64,000 nucleotides of DNA from Deltaproteobacteria bacterium (GCA_014191855.1 BJHF01000006.1:1-64000); one strand, 5' to 3'; shown: positions 35,470 to 44,773, counted from the first letter of the stretch. The notes: generated by a model from the letters alone, not told the origin. Translations and numbers: made by a program.

Positions 35470-37266
35470 ATGTCAGGATTCCACTACACCCGTGAGGCCG
35501 GGGAGCTCGGCCAGGTGCTCGCGCGGGAGGGGGCCGCGCCCGGAACCGGCCTGGAAGCGCTCTTGGAGCGGGGGCGGCCGCCCTTGCGCGCGGCCCTGGA
35601 GATCAGCGCCGCGATCGCCGATATCCTGTGCATCGCCGAGGAAGATCGGTTGATCCACGGCGACCTGCGCCCCGCCTTCGTGAAGGTGGATGAGCTCGGG
35701 AGCGTGTCGGTGGAGGGGTGGGGCGTGGCGCGGAAGCGTACGTTGGCGCCGGAGGGGCGCACAGATGTCGCGACGGCGGACATGTATGGGCTCGGCATGG
35801 TGCTTCACAGTGTGCTGAGCGAATCGGCGTTTGGGGAGCCGCCCAATGATCCCGACGAGCACGACGACGCGGTGATCGAGCGGGTGCTTGCGATGGACCT
35901 GCGCGCCGCTGGTGGTCGGCGCTGGGTGGAGGATGTGCGTAAGTTCCTCTGCAAGATCCTGGCGTGGACGCCCGATGATCGGCCGTTGCCGCTCGATGCG
36001 GCGAACGTGCTCGCCTCGGTGGCGGGGCAGGTGCCGGGGGATGGGTTGGTGGCGTGGGCGGCCGGGCTGGGTCGCCAGGCGGAGCCGGCGATGCAGCCGA
36101 TCGAACAGGAGGTGCTCGCCGGCCCATCGAGCTTGTCGGCCCCGATGGCGAAGGGCGGCGTGCGCCAGGCGCCTTCGAGCAAGGGGGAGAGCACTTCGTT
36201 CTGGAGTCGCGAGAAGATCGCGCAGATGCTGGCGGAGGAGGACGACGAACCCTTCGAGCCCGCCCCGCCGAAAAAACACGTGCCTACGCCCGTATTCGCC
36301 CGAGAGTCGCTCGCGCCGCCCTCGCCGATGGTCACGCCTCCGCCCGTGGCCCCGCCCATCGTACAGGCGCCCCCGCCGCCGATGATCACTCGCGCGCCGC
36401 CGCAACCGCCGGAGCCGCCGCCGGTGCTGCGCGCCGCGCCGCCGGAGCCGCCGCGCCCTACGCCGGTCCGGCACACCAGCGAGCCCGCGCGCCCCGCCGC
36501 GCCGGCCCCGCGTGCGCCGATCACCTATGCCCAGCCGGTCGAAGACGACCCGTTCGCCGACCCGCCACCCAAGAAGGGCGGGAGCGGCATGATGATCGCC
36601 GGCGTCGTGATCGTGTTGTTGATCCTCGTTTGTGGCGGGATCGCGGCGCTCGGCGGCGGGTACTGGTTCATGGGAACGGGAACGGACGTGGAGGCCGTGG
36701 AGATCGCGCCTGCCGAGGGGAAGGCGGAAGAACCCAAGGTCGAAGCGCCCAAGGTGGAAGGGGAGGAGCCAGCCGCGTCCGGCGGCGCCGACCCTGCGCC
36801 CGCCGCCCCCGCCGCCCCCGTGCCGGTGGCACCTGCGGCGCCGGTTGCGCCTGCCCCCAAGGCCGTGGCTCCGGCCCCAAAGCCGGCCACGCCCGCGCCG
36901 TCTTCGTCATCTACCTCCACCAAGACCACGCCCGCTCCCTCGACCAAGACGACGACGACCAAGGCTCCAGCCACGCCCGCGCCGGTGAAGACGCCGGCAC
37001 CGACCAAAACCAAGGCCGAACCCGTCGCTGCTCCCGCCTCCGGCCCGTTCACGGTGAAGTTCAGCGTGCCCGGCAAAGAGGGCAAGGTGCAATGCGGCGA
37101 CGGGCAGGTGGCGGAGTTCGTGGGAGGTACGACCATGAGCTTCGATGGCGTGACGACCTGCCGTGTGAAGGTGGAGAAGGAGAAGAAGCAGGGGGTGATC
37201 CAGGTGGATCACGGCGGCACCATCGTGTGCAACGACTTCGGGAGCAGCCTGGCTTGCGGCGGTTGA
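35470..37266 (+). CDS. Membrane-anchored pseudokinase with extracytoplasmic C-domain
   Basis: This 598-residue protein has residues ~1-210 that match the C-lobe of Hanks kinases but lack an ATP-binding N-lobe, glycine loop and Lys. The catalytic HRD is HGD (LIHGDLRPAFVKV) and DFG is EGWG. It is therefore unlikely to phosphorylate. A Pro-rich segment (~270-355) leads to one membrane helix (MMIAGVVIVLLILVCGGIA, ~380) and a long Ala/Pro/Thr/Lys linker. A ~75-residue terminal domain ends IVCNDFGSSLACGG, echoing the tail of the active kinase at 6241-7902. It may be a decoy or signal-reading scaffold. Confidence 0.78.
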   Translation: MSGFHYTREAGELGQVLAREGAAPGTGLEALLERGRPPLRAALEISAAIADILCIAEEDRLIHGDLRPAFVKVDELGSVSVEGWGVARKRTLAPEGRTDVATADMYGLGMVLHSVLSESAFGEPPNDPDEHDDAVIERVLAMDLRAAGGRRWVEDVRKFLCKILAWTPDDRPLPLDAANVLASVAGQVPGDGLVAWAAGLGRQAEPAMQPIEQEVLAGPSSLSAPMAKGGVRQAPSSKGESTSFWSREKIAQMLAEEDDEPFEPAPPKKHVPTPVFARESLAPPSPMVTPPPVAPPIVQAPPPPMITRAPPQPPEPPPVLRAAPPEPPRPTPVRHTSEPARPAAPAPRAPITYAQPVEDDPFADPPPKKGGSGMMIAGVVIVLLILVCGGIAALGGGYWFMGTGTDVEAVEIAPAEGKAEEPKVEAPKVEGEEPAASGGADPAPAAPAAPVPVAPAAPVAPAPKAVAPAPKPATPAPSSSSTSTKTTPAPSTKTTTTKAPATPAPVKTPAPTKTKAEPVAAPASGPFTVKFSVPGKEGKVQCGDGQVAEFVGGTTMSFDGVTTCRVKVEKEKKQGVIQVDHGGTIVCNDFGSSLACGG

Positions 37267-37284
37267 CGTGAGCGGCGGAGCCCA

Positions 37285-38064
37285 ATGAGTCGCGACCTGG
37301 AGATGCTGCTCGGCGCGGGCGCGGAGGCGGCCCGCCGGGCCGGAGCGCTGCTGCGGGGCCGGCCGGCTTCGGTGCGGCACAAAGGCGCGATCGACCTGGT
37401 GACGGAGATCGACCTCGCGAGCGAGGCCTGCATCCGCGAAGCCCTCGCGCCGCTGGGAATCCCCGTTCAAGGCGAAGAAGAGGGCGGCGTCGCGGAGGGG
37501 ACGCGGTGGGTGGTCGATCCGCTCGACGGCACCACGAACTTTGTGCACGGGTACCCGTTCTACTGCGTGAGCATCGCGTTGGTGGAGGGAGAAACCCCGG
37601 TTGTCGGCGTGATCTACGACCCGGTGCGCGATCACCTGTACGGAGGGGCGTCCGGCCTTGGCGCCCATCGGAACGGCGAACGCCTCGAGGTTTCGGGGTG
37701 CCGGACGATCGGTGAGGCGCTCTGCGTAACGGGGTTCCCGTATGATCGTCGTGAGCGTGCCCAGGTGTACCTGGCGTACGTGGAGCGGATGATTCGACAG
37801 TCGCAAGGCCTGCGGCGGAGCGGAAGCGCGGCGATGGACATGGCGACCATCGCCGCCGGCCAGGTGGACGTGTTTTGGGAATTCGGACTCAAAGCCTGGG
37901 ATACGGCAGCCGGGCAGCTACTCGTGTCCGAAGCGGGCGGAGTCGTTTCGCGCCTCTCCGGTGCCCCTCACATCCCGGGGGCGCCCGAGGTGCTGGCGAC
38001 GAACCCCTGGCTGCACGAGGCGATGGTCGCCCTCTTCGCCGATCTCGCTTCGGCGGGGGACTGA
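37285..38064 (+). CDS. suhB: Inositol monophosphatase family protein
   Basis: This 259-residue Mg2+-dependent sugar phosphatase has metal-binding motifs EEEGG, WVVDPLDGTTNFVHG and WDTAAGQLLVSEAGG, the standard IMPase set. LVTEIDLASE is the N-terminal family segment. It acts on inositol-1-phosphate or related phosphates; some relatives (SuhB) also act in rRNA transcription. It lies 28 bp upstream of the Hsp70 gene. The symbol reflects family only. Confidence 0.88.
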   Translation: MSRDLEMLLGAGAEAARRAGALLRGRPASVRHKGAIDLVTEIDLASEACIREALAPLGIPVQGEEEGGVAEGTRWVVDPLDGTTNFVHGYPFYCVSIALVEGETPVVGVIYDPVRDHLYGGASGLGAHRNGERLEVSGCRTIGEALCVTGFPYDRRERAQVYLAYVERMIRQSQGLRRSGSAAMDMATIAAGQVDVFWEFGLKAWDTAAGQLLVSEAGGVVSRLSGAPHIPGAPEVLATNPWLHEAMVALFADLASAGD

Positions 38065-38092
38065 GGGCGGCGGCCGGGATATCGGCGTGGGC

Positions 38093-39655
38093 ATGGGCGT
38101 GGCCGTCGGCATCGATCTCGGGACAAGCAACTCCTGCGTAGCCGCGATGCGGGACGGTGAACCGGTCGTATTCGCGGATCAGGAGGGCCGGCGCACCCAG
38201 CCCTCGATCGTTGCCTTCGGGTATGGCAAGAGCACCGTGGTGGGGTGGCGGGCCAAGCGGCAGTTGATGTATGCGCCCGAGAGCACCGTCGTGAGCGCGA
38301 AGCGGCTGATCGGGCGGCGGCCGGGCTCCGAGGAAGTGGAGCGGATGAAGTCCCAGAGCGCCTTCGGCATCACGACGGGCGAACAGGGGGATTTGCGGAT
38401 TCGCGTCCAGGGAAAGCTGTTTTCGCCGGCCGAGATCAGCGCCCATGTGCTGGTGCACATGAAGAGGATCGCGGAGGCGGCGCTCGGCGAAACGGTGGAC
38501 AAGGCGGTGATCACCGTCCCGGCCTACTTCAACGACAACCAGCGGCAGGCCACGCGGGACGCCGCCACGATCGCCGGGTTGGAGTGCCTGCGCATCCTCA
38601 ACGAGCCAACCGCGGCGGCGCTCGCCTATGGTTTCAAGCAGGGCAAGCGCCAACACATCGCGGTGTACGATCTTGGTGGTGGCACCTTCGACATCTCCAT
38701 CCTTCGCATCGACGACGACTTCTTCGAGGTCATCGCGACCGCGGGAGACACGTTCCTCGGCGGGGACGATTTCGACTACTGCGCCGCAGACGAGTTCATG
38801 CGCCTCTTTTGCCAGCAATCCGGGCTCGATGTGAGCGAGAACCGCACGGTGCGGATGAAGCTGCGCGAGGCCGCAGAGCGCGCCAAGGTGGCGCTCTCTA
38901 CCGGGGAGGCCGTGGAGGTGAGCGTGCCGACGCTCTACCGTTCCCCCGAGGGCAAGGAGTACGACTTCGCCACCACGCTCGACCGCTTCACCTACGCACA
39001 GTGGGTGATGCCCCTGGTTCAACGCACGTTTGACGTTTGCGAGGACGCGCTGAAGTCGGCCAACATGGGCCCGCGGCAGATCGACCACGTGCTCCTTGTC
39101 GGCGGCATGACCCGCTACCCGCTGATCCGCGACTCGGTGCAGGGCTTCTTCCAGAAGGCGCCGAACGCGAGCGTGAACCCCGACGAGGTGGTGGCGATCG
39201 GCGCCGCGATCCAGGCGCACAACCTGACGAATGAGGAGGAGACGGCGAGCTCCGTGCTGCTCGACGTTACGCCGCAGTCGTTGGGTGTGCGTACCGTCGG
39301 CGGCTTCTGCGAGACCATCATCCCCCGCAACACGGCGATCCCTACTGAGTCTACCAAGGTGTTCCACACCGCGTTTGAGGACCAGAGTGAGGTTCGAATC
39401 TCCGTTTTCCAGGGCGAGAGCCGGATGGCAGAGGACAACGAGCTGCTCGGCGAGTTCGTGCTCGACGGCCTACCGGCGCGGCAGCGCGGCCAGGTGCGGG
39501 TGCGCGTGACCTTCGAGATCGACAACGACGGGATCGTGCACGTTCGCGCGGTGGACAGCGTGCTGGGGCAGGAGCGGGCCATTCGCATCGAAGCGCGATC
39601 TGGCCTCTCGGTCGCCGAGGTGCAGACCGCGCGGTTTGACGACATCGACTTCTAG
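38093..39655 (+). CDS. Hsp70/DnaK-family chaperone lacking the lid
   Basis: This 520-residue Hsp70 has complete nucleotide-domain motifs: VGIDLGTSNSCVA, NEPTAAALAYGF, YDLGGGTFDIS and VLLVGGMTRYP. A substrate-binding beta domain follows (SLGVRTVGGF, IIPRNTAIPT, QGESRMAEDN). It ends ~100 residues earlier than DnaK, without the alpha-helical lid or EEVD-type tail. The J-domain gene follows 13 bp later. This is probably a specialised chaperone pair, distinct from the housekeeping dnaKJ. Confidence 0.88.
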   Translation: MGVAVGIDLGTSNSCVAAMRDGEPVVFADQEGRRTQPSIVAFGYGKSTVVGWRAKRQLMYAPESTVVSAKRLIGRRPGSEEVERMKSQSAFGITTGEQGDLRIRVQGKLFSPAEISAHVLVHMKRIAEAALGETVDKAVITVPAYFNDNQRQATRDAATIAGLECLRILNEPTAAALAYGFKQGKRQHIAVYDLGGGTFDISILRIDDDFFEVIATAGDTFLGGDDFDYCAADEFMRLFCQQSGLDVSENRTVRMKLREAAERAKVALSTGEAVEVSVPTLYRSPEGKEYDFATTLDRFTYAQWVMPLVQRTFDVCEDALKSANMGPRQIDHVLLVGGMTRYPLIRDSVQGFFQKAPNASVNPDEVVAIGAAIQAHNLTNEEETASSVLLDVTPQSLGVRTVGGFCETIIPRNTAIPTESTKVFHTAFEDQSEVRISVFQGESRMAEDNELLGEFVLDGLPARQRGQVRVRVTFEIDNDGIVHVRAVDSVLGQERAIRIEARSGLSVAEVQTARFDDIDF

Positions 39656-39668
39656 CCAGGAGTAAACT

Positions 39669-40250
39669 GTGACGATGGATCCCCGGCTTCGCATCCGCTA
39701 CGAGATCGAGACGATGCACGAGCTGCTCGCCGAGCTCGACTACTACCAATTGCTCCAGGTGAAAGCCGCATGTCCGCAGGCGGACATCGACGCGGCGTTT
39801 CGCGTGGAGGGTCGCCGTCTGCACCCCGACCGGGTGAGCGCAGGCGCACCGCCAGAGTTTCGCACCGTCGCAAACACCGTGTTCAAGGCGGTGAATGATG
39901 CGTATCGGGTGTTGAGGGATCCGGACGGGCGCACCCACTACGACAACGAGCTGCGCGCGGGGCGGCTGCGGATGGATCAGGAAGCGCGCAAGGCGGCCGA
40001 GGCCGAGGCCGCGGCGCGAAACGACCCGAACAAGGCCGCGAGGACCGAGAAGGGCGGGAAGTTCTGGAAGCTCGCGCTGCAGGGCTTCGCGGACAAAGAC
40101 TTCAACGGCGCCGCCATGAACATCCAATTCGCGCTCTCCTTCGAGCCCGACAACGAAGTGTTCAAGGAGTGGCTGGTGAAGGTGAACGTGGCGAAGGAAG
40201 AGATCAAGAAAGAGAAGGCCACGCACAACGCCTACAAGATCCGTATCTGA
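39669..40250 (+). CDS. J-domain protein partnered with the lid-less Hsp70
   Basis: This 193-residue protein starts at GTG 39669, with an in-frame ATG two codons later. Residues ~25-95 form a J-domain with DYYQLLQVKAACPQADIDAAF, the essential HPD in RLHPDRVS, and AVNDAYRVLRDPDGRTHYD. It has no zinc fingers or C-terminal DnaJ domains. The C-terminal half is charged and helical, with a TPR-like element (FADKDFNGAAMNIQFALSFEP). Adjacent to the Hsp70, it should stimulate its ATPase. Confidence 0.87.
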   Translation: MTMDPRLRIRYEIETMHELLAELDYYQLLQVKAACPQADIDAAFRVEGRRLHPDRVSAGAPPEFRTVANTVFKAVNDAYRVLRDPDGRTHYDNELRAGRLRMDQEARKAAEAEAAARNDPNKAARTEKGGKFWKLALQGFADKDFNGAAMNIQFALSFEPDNEVFKEWLVKVNVAKEEIKKEKATHNAYKIRI

Positions 40251-40256
40251 GCACCG

Positions 40257-40655
40257 GTGTTGCTCCGTGCGCCAGCGGCTGTCGGCGATGTGCTCGACCG
40301 AATCACGATCCTGGCGCACAAGCTCACCAAAGTGCGCGGGGATCCGGCAGAAAACGTGCGTCGAGAGCTTGAGGCGCTCGAGGCGGTATGGGCGGAAACG
40401 GGTCTCGGCGATCCCCGGCTCGCACCCGAGTATCGTTCGTTAGACGAGGTGAATCGTGGCCTGTGGGCCGTCGAGGACCGGCTGCGGACGTACGAAGCTG
40501 CAGGCGACTTCGGGGCGGCGTTCGTGGCGGACGCGCGCAGCGTTTACCGGCTCAATGACCGGCGCGCGGCGTTGAAGCGCGCTGTAAACCTGCGTTGTGG
40601 CAGTACGCTCGTCGAAGAAAAGGTGCACCCCGGTTACGGAGGCGGCCATGCCTGA
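40257..40655 (+). CDS. Small protein, DUF6165-like
   Basis: This 132-residue protein has a GTG start 6 bp after the J-protein stop. It is strongly helical, with [31 protein letters not shown] and [15 protein letters not shown]. The pattern 'GELLDKITILEIKL...RREL' matches what I recall of DUF6165. No known function. Its end overlaps the moaC start by 8 bp, so it may belong to the chaperone/moaC transcript. Confidence 0.6.
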   Translation: MLLRAPAAVGDVLDRITILAHKLTKVRGDPAENVRRELEALEAVWAETGLGDPRLAPEYRSLDEVNRGLWAVEDRLRTYEAAGDFGAAFVADARSVYRLNDRRAALKRAVNLRCGSTLVEEKVHPGYGGGHA

Positions 40656-41118
40656 GCTTACGCACCTCTCCCCAGCCGGAGACGCCCGCATGGTGGAGGT
40701 CGGTGAGAAGGCCGTTTCGCGGCGGGAAGCCGTGGCGGAGGGCTTCGTGCGGATGTCGGCCGAGGCGCTCGCCGCGGTGGTGGAGCGCCGGGCCAAGAAG
40801 GGGGATGTCCTGTTGATCGCGCAGATCGCAGGGATCTCGGCGGCGAAGCGGACGGGCGAGCTCATCCCGCTGTGTCACCCGCTCGGGCTTGACGGGGTGG
40901 ACGTGGGACTTTCGGTGGTGGCCGGGGGCGTGCGGATCGAGGCCTCGGCCCGTTGCACCGGGAAGACGGGCGTGGAGATGGAGGCGTTGACCGCCGTGAG
41001 CGTGGCGGCGCTCACCGTGTACGACATGCTCAAGGCGGTGGACAAGGCGATGCGGATCGAGGGGATCCGCCTGCTGAAGAAGTCTGGCGGGCGCTCGGGC
41101 GAGTGGGTGGCGCCGTGA
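40648..41118 (+). CDS. moaC: Cyclic pyranopterin monophosphate synthase
   Basis: This 156-residue MoaC catalyses the second step of molybdenum cofactor synthesis, turning the MoaA product into cPMP. Family motifs are [66 protein letters not shown] and [12 protein letters not shown]. The ATG at 40648 gives the normal length; a longer frame begins at 40597. No other moa gene is visible. The next gene starts within its stop (GTGA). Confidence 0.95.
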   Translation: MPELTHLSPAGDARMVEVGEKAVSRREAVAEGFVRMSAEALAAVVERRAKKGDVLLIAQIAGISAAKRTGELIPLCHPLGLDGVDVGLSVVAGGVRIEASARCTGKTGVEMEALTAVSVAALTVYDMLKAVDKAMRIEGIRLLKKSGGRSGEWVAP

Positions 41119-41657
41119 TCGTGCTGCTCGCCTTGTTGGGCTGCGCCGCCTGCGCGGACCCGGAGCCCGTGGATTCGGCGCAGGGTACGCCCGGAACCGT
41201 CCCCTGCGACTTGTGTTCGGCCCTGTGTTATGAAACGTACACGGTCGCGACCGAGGACGCGCATGTGTCCGGTGACGTGGTGTACGCCGACGAGCCGCCA
41301 ACCTCCGGAAATCACAGTGCGTGCTGGGCCGAGTGGGGCGTGCACGCCGAGCAGGTTGCCGCGGAGAACTGGGTGCACAACCTGGAGCACGGGGGCGTCG
41401 TGTTCCTGTACGACTGCCCGAGCGACAGTTGCCCCGAGGAGAAGGCCGAGTTTGTGTCGTATGTCGAGTCGTTGCCGGCGGGCACGGCGCTGCTCTCGCC
41501 CTATGAGCCGGCGGAGCTGCCGTTCACGGTGGTTTCGTGGGAGCACGAGCTTGAATTGGGCTGCTTCGACCTCGCCGCGATCCAGGCGTTCTACACGGCG
41601 CACGTGGGGAGGGCCCCGGAGCAGAGCACGTCGGGGCCTGGCGCGAGCTGCATGTAG
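41115..41657 (+). CDS. DUF3105-family lipoprotein
   Basis: This 180-residue lipoprotein has a GTG start overlapping the moaC TGA. The leader is [10 protein letters not shown]. The mature protein has several Cys (CDLCSALC) and the DUF3105 signature [17 protein letters not shown] followed by [18 protein letters not shown], whose His residues may bind metal. The function of the family is unknown. Co-translation with moaC is probably incidental. Confidence 0.78.
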   Translation: MIVLLALLGCAACADPEPVDSAQGTPGTVPCDLCSALCYETYTVATEDAHVSGDVVYADEPPTSGNHSACWAEWGVHAEQVAAENWVHNLEHGGVVFLYDCPSDSCPEEKAEFVSYVESLPAGTALLSPYEPAELPFTVVSWEHELELGCFDLAAIQAFYTAHVGRAPEQSTSGPGASCM

Positions 41658-41687
41658 GGTGGGCAGACACGGGGGGCCTCCCCTACA
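41653..41687. terminator. Hairpin spanning two convergent stop codons
   Basis: TGTAGGG (41653-41659) and CCCTACA (41681-41687) are perfect 7-bp complements around a G+C-rich loop. They contain the TAG stops of the genes ending at 41657 and 41683. There is no T tract, so termination is only plausible. Confidence 0.35.
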
Positions 41688-42396
41688 AATCCGCTTCCTT
41701 CGTCCCCGATCCTGGCGTTTCCACCACGTCGATGGTTCCGAAGGAGCGGGGCTCCGGCACGGTTTTCGCGCGCGTTTCCATCACGCCCCCGAAGAACGAG
41801 AGCTGTGAGCTGAGCAACACGCCGTTCTCATCAACGACGAACTCCGCGTGGCCGCCCTCGCCATCCACCACGTACCGGGTGCCCGCGAGCGACTTGCCCG
41901 CCACCTTCACGGTCGTCGATTCCCCGGCTTTCAGCTCGCCTTCCACGATGGCCCCCGTCTCCGCAACGAGCACGCCTACGTGGCCGGTGCCGCCGAGGAG
42001 CCGGGTGCGCCCGGGGTCGAACAAGTCGAGCGTGGTGAACGTGACCTGCGTCGGCTTGAGCGCGGCTTCATGCACCCCCTCCGTGTCGGCCCGTACGAGC
42101 TGCCAGCCGCCATTCGGCGCTTGAATGCCCTGAACCTCTGAAACCTCCGCGCCAACCTGGAGCGAGGTGGTGAAGTTGGCCCCGCGCGGGCTCGACTGGC
42201 CCGACTGCCGGCAGCTCACCTCGCCGATCGGCGCCGACGCCTTGGTGACGACGCTCAGCACGCGCCGCTCGCCATCGTCCCGCTGGAGGAAACGCACGGT
42301 CACGGTGCGATCGCCCACGTCCTTCCCCGCGAGGTACACGTCGTAGGACATCGTGGACTCGTCGGCGGAGGCCAGCGTGGCCAGGAGCAACAGCAT
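41683..42396 (-). CDS. Secreted protein of unknown function (DUF6134/DUF3108-like)
   Basis: This ~237-residue exported protein has the ATG at 42396, giving signal peptide MLLLLATLASADES. The mature sequence is all-beta, with YDVYLAGKDVGDRTVTV at the start, as in proteins measuring thio-ester or lipid-like ligands (DUF3108/DUF6134). The resemblance is weak. TAGGGT lies 7 nt before the ATG. It is divergent from the radical SAM gene with 42 bp between starts. Confidence 0.62.
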   Translation of the reverse strand: MLLLLATLASADESTMSYDVYLAGKDVGDRTVTVRFLQRDDGERRVLSVVTKASAPIGEVSCRQSGQSSPRGANFTTSLQVGAEVSEVQGIQAPNGGWQLVRADTEGVHEAALKPTQVTFTTLDLFDPGRTRLLGGTGHVGVLVAETGAIVEGELKAGESTTVKVAGKSLAGTRYVVDGEGGHAEFVVDENGVLLSSQLSFFGGVMETRAKTVPEPRSFGTIDVVETPGSGTKEADL

Positions 42397-42438
42397 CGCG
42401 GCGACCCTAACCCGTGAGACACCGGTTACCCGCTCGCC

Positions 42439-43908
42439 GTGACTCCGCGCGCCCTTCGTGACTCGTTGACCTCGCTCCGGGCGAAGGAGCGGGGCGTCGC
42501 GCTGCCGCGTGGTCGCGACCGGGTGGCAATGGCCTACCCTTCGCCGTACCGCGCCGGGATGTCCTCGCTCGGGTATCAGTGGATCTGCACGATCCTCGCC
42601 GAGGCCGGATTTGGCGTTGAACGTGTATTTTTGCCCGATGACGTGCCCGCCTGGCGATCGGCGAAGCTGGCGCCGCTCTCCATGGAGTCCCACACCCCCC
42701 TGGGGCAGTTCCCAGTGATCGCGGTGTCCGTGGCCTACGAGCTGGAACTGGCGGGCCTCGTGGAGCTGCTTCGGTTGGCGGGGGTGCCGCCGCTGCGTCG
42801 CGACCGAGGGCCGGGGCATCCGAAGATCCTCATCGGCGGCCCGCTTACGTTCTCGAACCCCCTCCCGTGCGCGCCGTTCGCGGATGCGATGTTGTTCGGG
42901 GAGGCCGAGGACGTGGTGGTCCCTGCGATCGCGGGCTTCTTCGACACGGGCTCCTTCGAGCACGTCGCGGGGCTCGCGGGCGGGTGGGTGCCGGAAACGG
43001 GCGCGCAGGCCGTGGTCGTGGCGAAGGCGGACGACACGCTGCTGCCGGCTCGCTCCAGATTATGGACGCCTGAGGCTGAGCTTACGAACATGTTCCTCCT
43101 TGAAGGGGAGCGCGGCTGCCACCGGGCGTGCACCTTCTGCGTGATGCGTCGCAGCACGAACGGCGGGATGCGGCTGGTGACACCGGATCGCCTGATGGAG
43201 TTGATCCCCGCGGAGGCCGAGCGCGTGGGCCTCGTGGGCGCCGCGATCAGCGATCATCCCCAGCTCGTGGGCCTTTTGGAGCGGATCGTGGAGAGCGGGC
43301 GCGGCGTGGGCATCTCTTCGCTCCGGGCCGATCGGGTGGCGCTGAAGCCGGAGATCCCGCGGCTGCTGCGCCTCGGAGGGTACTCGACGCTGACGGTGGC
43401 GAGCGACGCGGCGAGTCAGCGCCTGCGCCGACAACTGAGCAAGGGCACCACCGAGGCGCACCTGCTCGCGTGCGCGGAAGCGGCGAAGGAACACCACTAT
43501 CGCGTGCTCAAGGTGTACATGATGCTCGGCGTGCCCGGGGAGACCGACGAGGACCTGGACGAGCTGGTCGAATTCACCCGAAAGCTCGCCGCGATTCATC
43601 CGGTCGCGCTCGGCATCGCGCCCTTCGTCCCCAAGTTCAACACCCCGCTGGACCGTCAGCCCTTCGCAGGGATCAAAGTAGTGGAGTCGCGGCTGGAGCG
43701 ACTGCGGGCGGGGCTCAAGGGGGTGCGCGCGGAGGTGCGTCCCACCTCGGCGCGCTGGGCCTGGGTTGAGTACCGACTCGCCCAGGGTGGGCCGCTGGCC
43801 GGGGAAGCGGTGATGCGGGCGGTGGACGAAGGCGGCACCTTCGCGGCCTGGAAGCGGGCGCTGGGGGAGGCGGGGGACGAGGACGCGGGGCGGGGAGCGG
43901 TGGCGTAG
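42439..43908 (+). CDS. Radical SAM protein with B12-binding-like N-domain
   Basis: This 489-residue protein has residues ~20-190 that resemble the cobalamin-binding Rossmann domain found before radical SAM cores (YPSPYRAGMSSLGYQWI, VIAVSVAYELELAGLVELL), though I do not see a clear DxHxxG. The radical SAM cluster is GERGCHRACTFCVMRR (CxxxCxxC), then VKVYMMLGVPGETDEDLDEL. It is similar to B12-dependent methyltransferases and TIGR03960-type proteins; the substrate is unknown. The start is GTG with no operon partner. Confidence 0.82.
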   Translation: MTPRALRDSLTSLRAKERGVALPRGRDRVAMAYPSPYRAGMSSLGYQWICTILAEAGFGVERVFLPDDVPAWRSAKLAPLSMESHTPLGQFPVIAVSVAYELELAGLVELLRLAGVPPLRRDRGPGHPKILIGGPLTFSNPLPCAPFADAMLFGEAEDVVVPAIAGFFDTGSFEHVAGLAGGWVPETGAQAVVVAKADDTLLPARSRLWTPEAELTNMFLLEGERGCHRACTFCVMRRSTNGGMRLVTPDRLMELIPAEAERVGLVGAAISDHPQLVGLLERIVESGRGVGISSLRADRVALKPEIPRLLRLGGYSTLTVASDAASQRLRRQLSKGTTEAHLLACAEAAKEHHYRVLKVYMMLGVPGETDEDLDELVEFTRKLAAIHPVALGIAPFVPKFNTPLDRQPFAGIKVVESRLERLRAGLKGVRAEVRPTSARWAWVEYRLAQGGPLAGEAVMRAVDEGGTFAAWKRALGEAGDEDAGRGAVA

Positions 43909-43934
43909 CGGGGAGCTCGTCCGGGCGGGGCGGC

Positions 43935-43988
43935 GCGATCCGCCGCAACCATCGCATCAGTAAAGGCAACGAGCGATTCGCGGATCGC
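43935..43988 (+). repeat. Dispersed palindromic element, copy 6 (divergent core)
   Basis: The arms GCGATCCGC (43935-43943) and GCGGATCGC (43980-43988) are perfect 9-bp complements and are followed by CC. The loop lacks the ACCGGGCC core, so it is the most diverged copy. It lies in the convergent gap between the radical SAM and OsmC genes. Confidence 0.5.
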
Positions 43989-43992
43989 CCGT

Positions 43993-44391
43993 CTACCCCC
44001 GTTCAACCGTCAACGTCGACTCGGGCAAGACTTGCAGGGTGCCCCAGGCCGGGCAGGTGAGCACAGCCGCTTCGATGCGGGGCAGCATCGCTTCAGGCAC
44101 ATCGGCCGGCACGGTTACCATGATGTGGATGTTACCGAGCCTTCGGCGTCCCTCCTTGGCTTTCTCGGCGTGCACCTTCACCACGATCCCCTCGGTGGGC
44201 AGGCGTCGCGCCGTGAGGAACGCCGCCGCATAGTAGTGGGCGCAGGCGCCGACCGAGGCCGCCATCACGTCCAGCGGCGAAGGGCCGAGGTTTTGGCCGC
44301 CATACTCCGCCGGCTGGTCGAACCGCAGCTCGTGGCCGGCGATGGTGGTGCGGCAGGCGACGCCCCCGGCGCTTTCAATCGTGAATTCCAT
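43993..44391 (-). CDS. OsmC-family protein
   Basis: This 132-residue OsmC/Ohr-type protein has typical segments: FDQPAEYGGQNLGPSPLDVMAASVGACAHYYAA (first Cys), EGIVVKVHAEKA, and AAVLTCPAWGTLQV (second Cys). The two cysteines are those used for peroxide reduction in the family. An SD-like GGAGG precedes the ATG. Next to a rhodanese and an ArsR regulator, a role in sulfur or peroxide stress is likely. Confidence 0.88.
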   Translation of the reverse strand: MEFTIESAGGVACRTTIAGHELRFDQPAEYGGQNLGPSPLDVMAASVGACAHYYAAAFLTARRLPTEGIVVKVHAEKAKEGRRRLGNIHIMVTVPADVPEAMLPRIEAAVLTCPAWGTLQVLPESTLTVERG

Positions 44392-44425
44392 TGGAACCTC
44401 CTGTAGGGTTGGCGGAGCGCGAGGG

Positions 44426-44773
44426 CTACCAGCGGCTCATCGCGCCGAGGTCGGCGACGGCGGAGAAGCCGAACTTTCGGAGCGTTCCGGCGGCAGACGC
44501 GCTGCGCATGCCGCTTGCGCAGTACACGACAACCCCGGCTTCTTTGGTGCCCATTTCGCCTGCCCGCCGGTCGATCTGGTCCACCGGGATGTTCACGGCG
44601 CCGGGGATGTGGCCGCCGGCGAACTCGCCGGGGCTGCGAACGTCGACAAGGCGGGCGCCCTTGGCCACGAGCGCGTGGGCCTCGTCGGGCGAGGTTTTTC
44701 CGAGAAGTCCACGGAGCATGAAGAAGCCTATGATGAGCATGGCCGCGAGTTGGAGCCAGTTCTGGGGAGTCAT
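44426..44773 (-). CDS. Membrane-anchored rhodanese
   Basis: This 115-residue protein has an N-terminal membrane helix (WLQLAAMLIIGFFMLRGLL) and a single rhodanese domain: RLVDVRSPGEFAGGHIPGAVNIP, with catalytic Cys in VVYCASGMRSA. The ATG overlaps the stop of the upstream ArsR gene (ATGA), so it is probably under that regulator. It is likely a sulfurtransferase acting on thiosulfate, sulfide or persulfides at the membrane. Confidence 0.87.
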   Translation of the reverse strand: MTPQNWLQLAAMLIIGFFMLRGLLGKTSPDEAHALVAKGARLVDVRSPGEFAGGHIPGAVNIPVDQIDRRAGEMGTKEAGVVVYCASGMRSASAAGTLRKFGFSAVADLGAMSRW

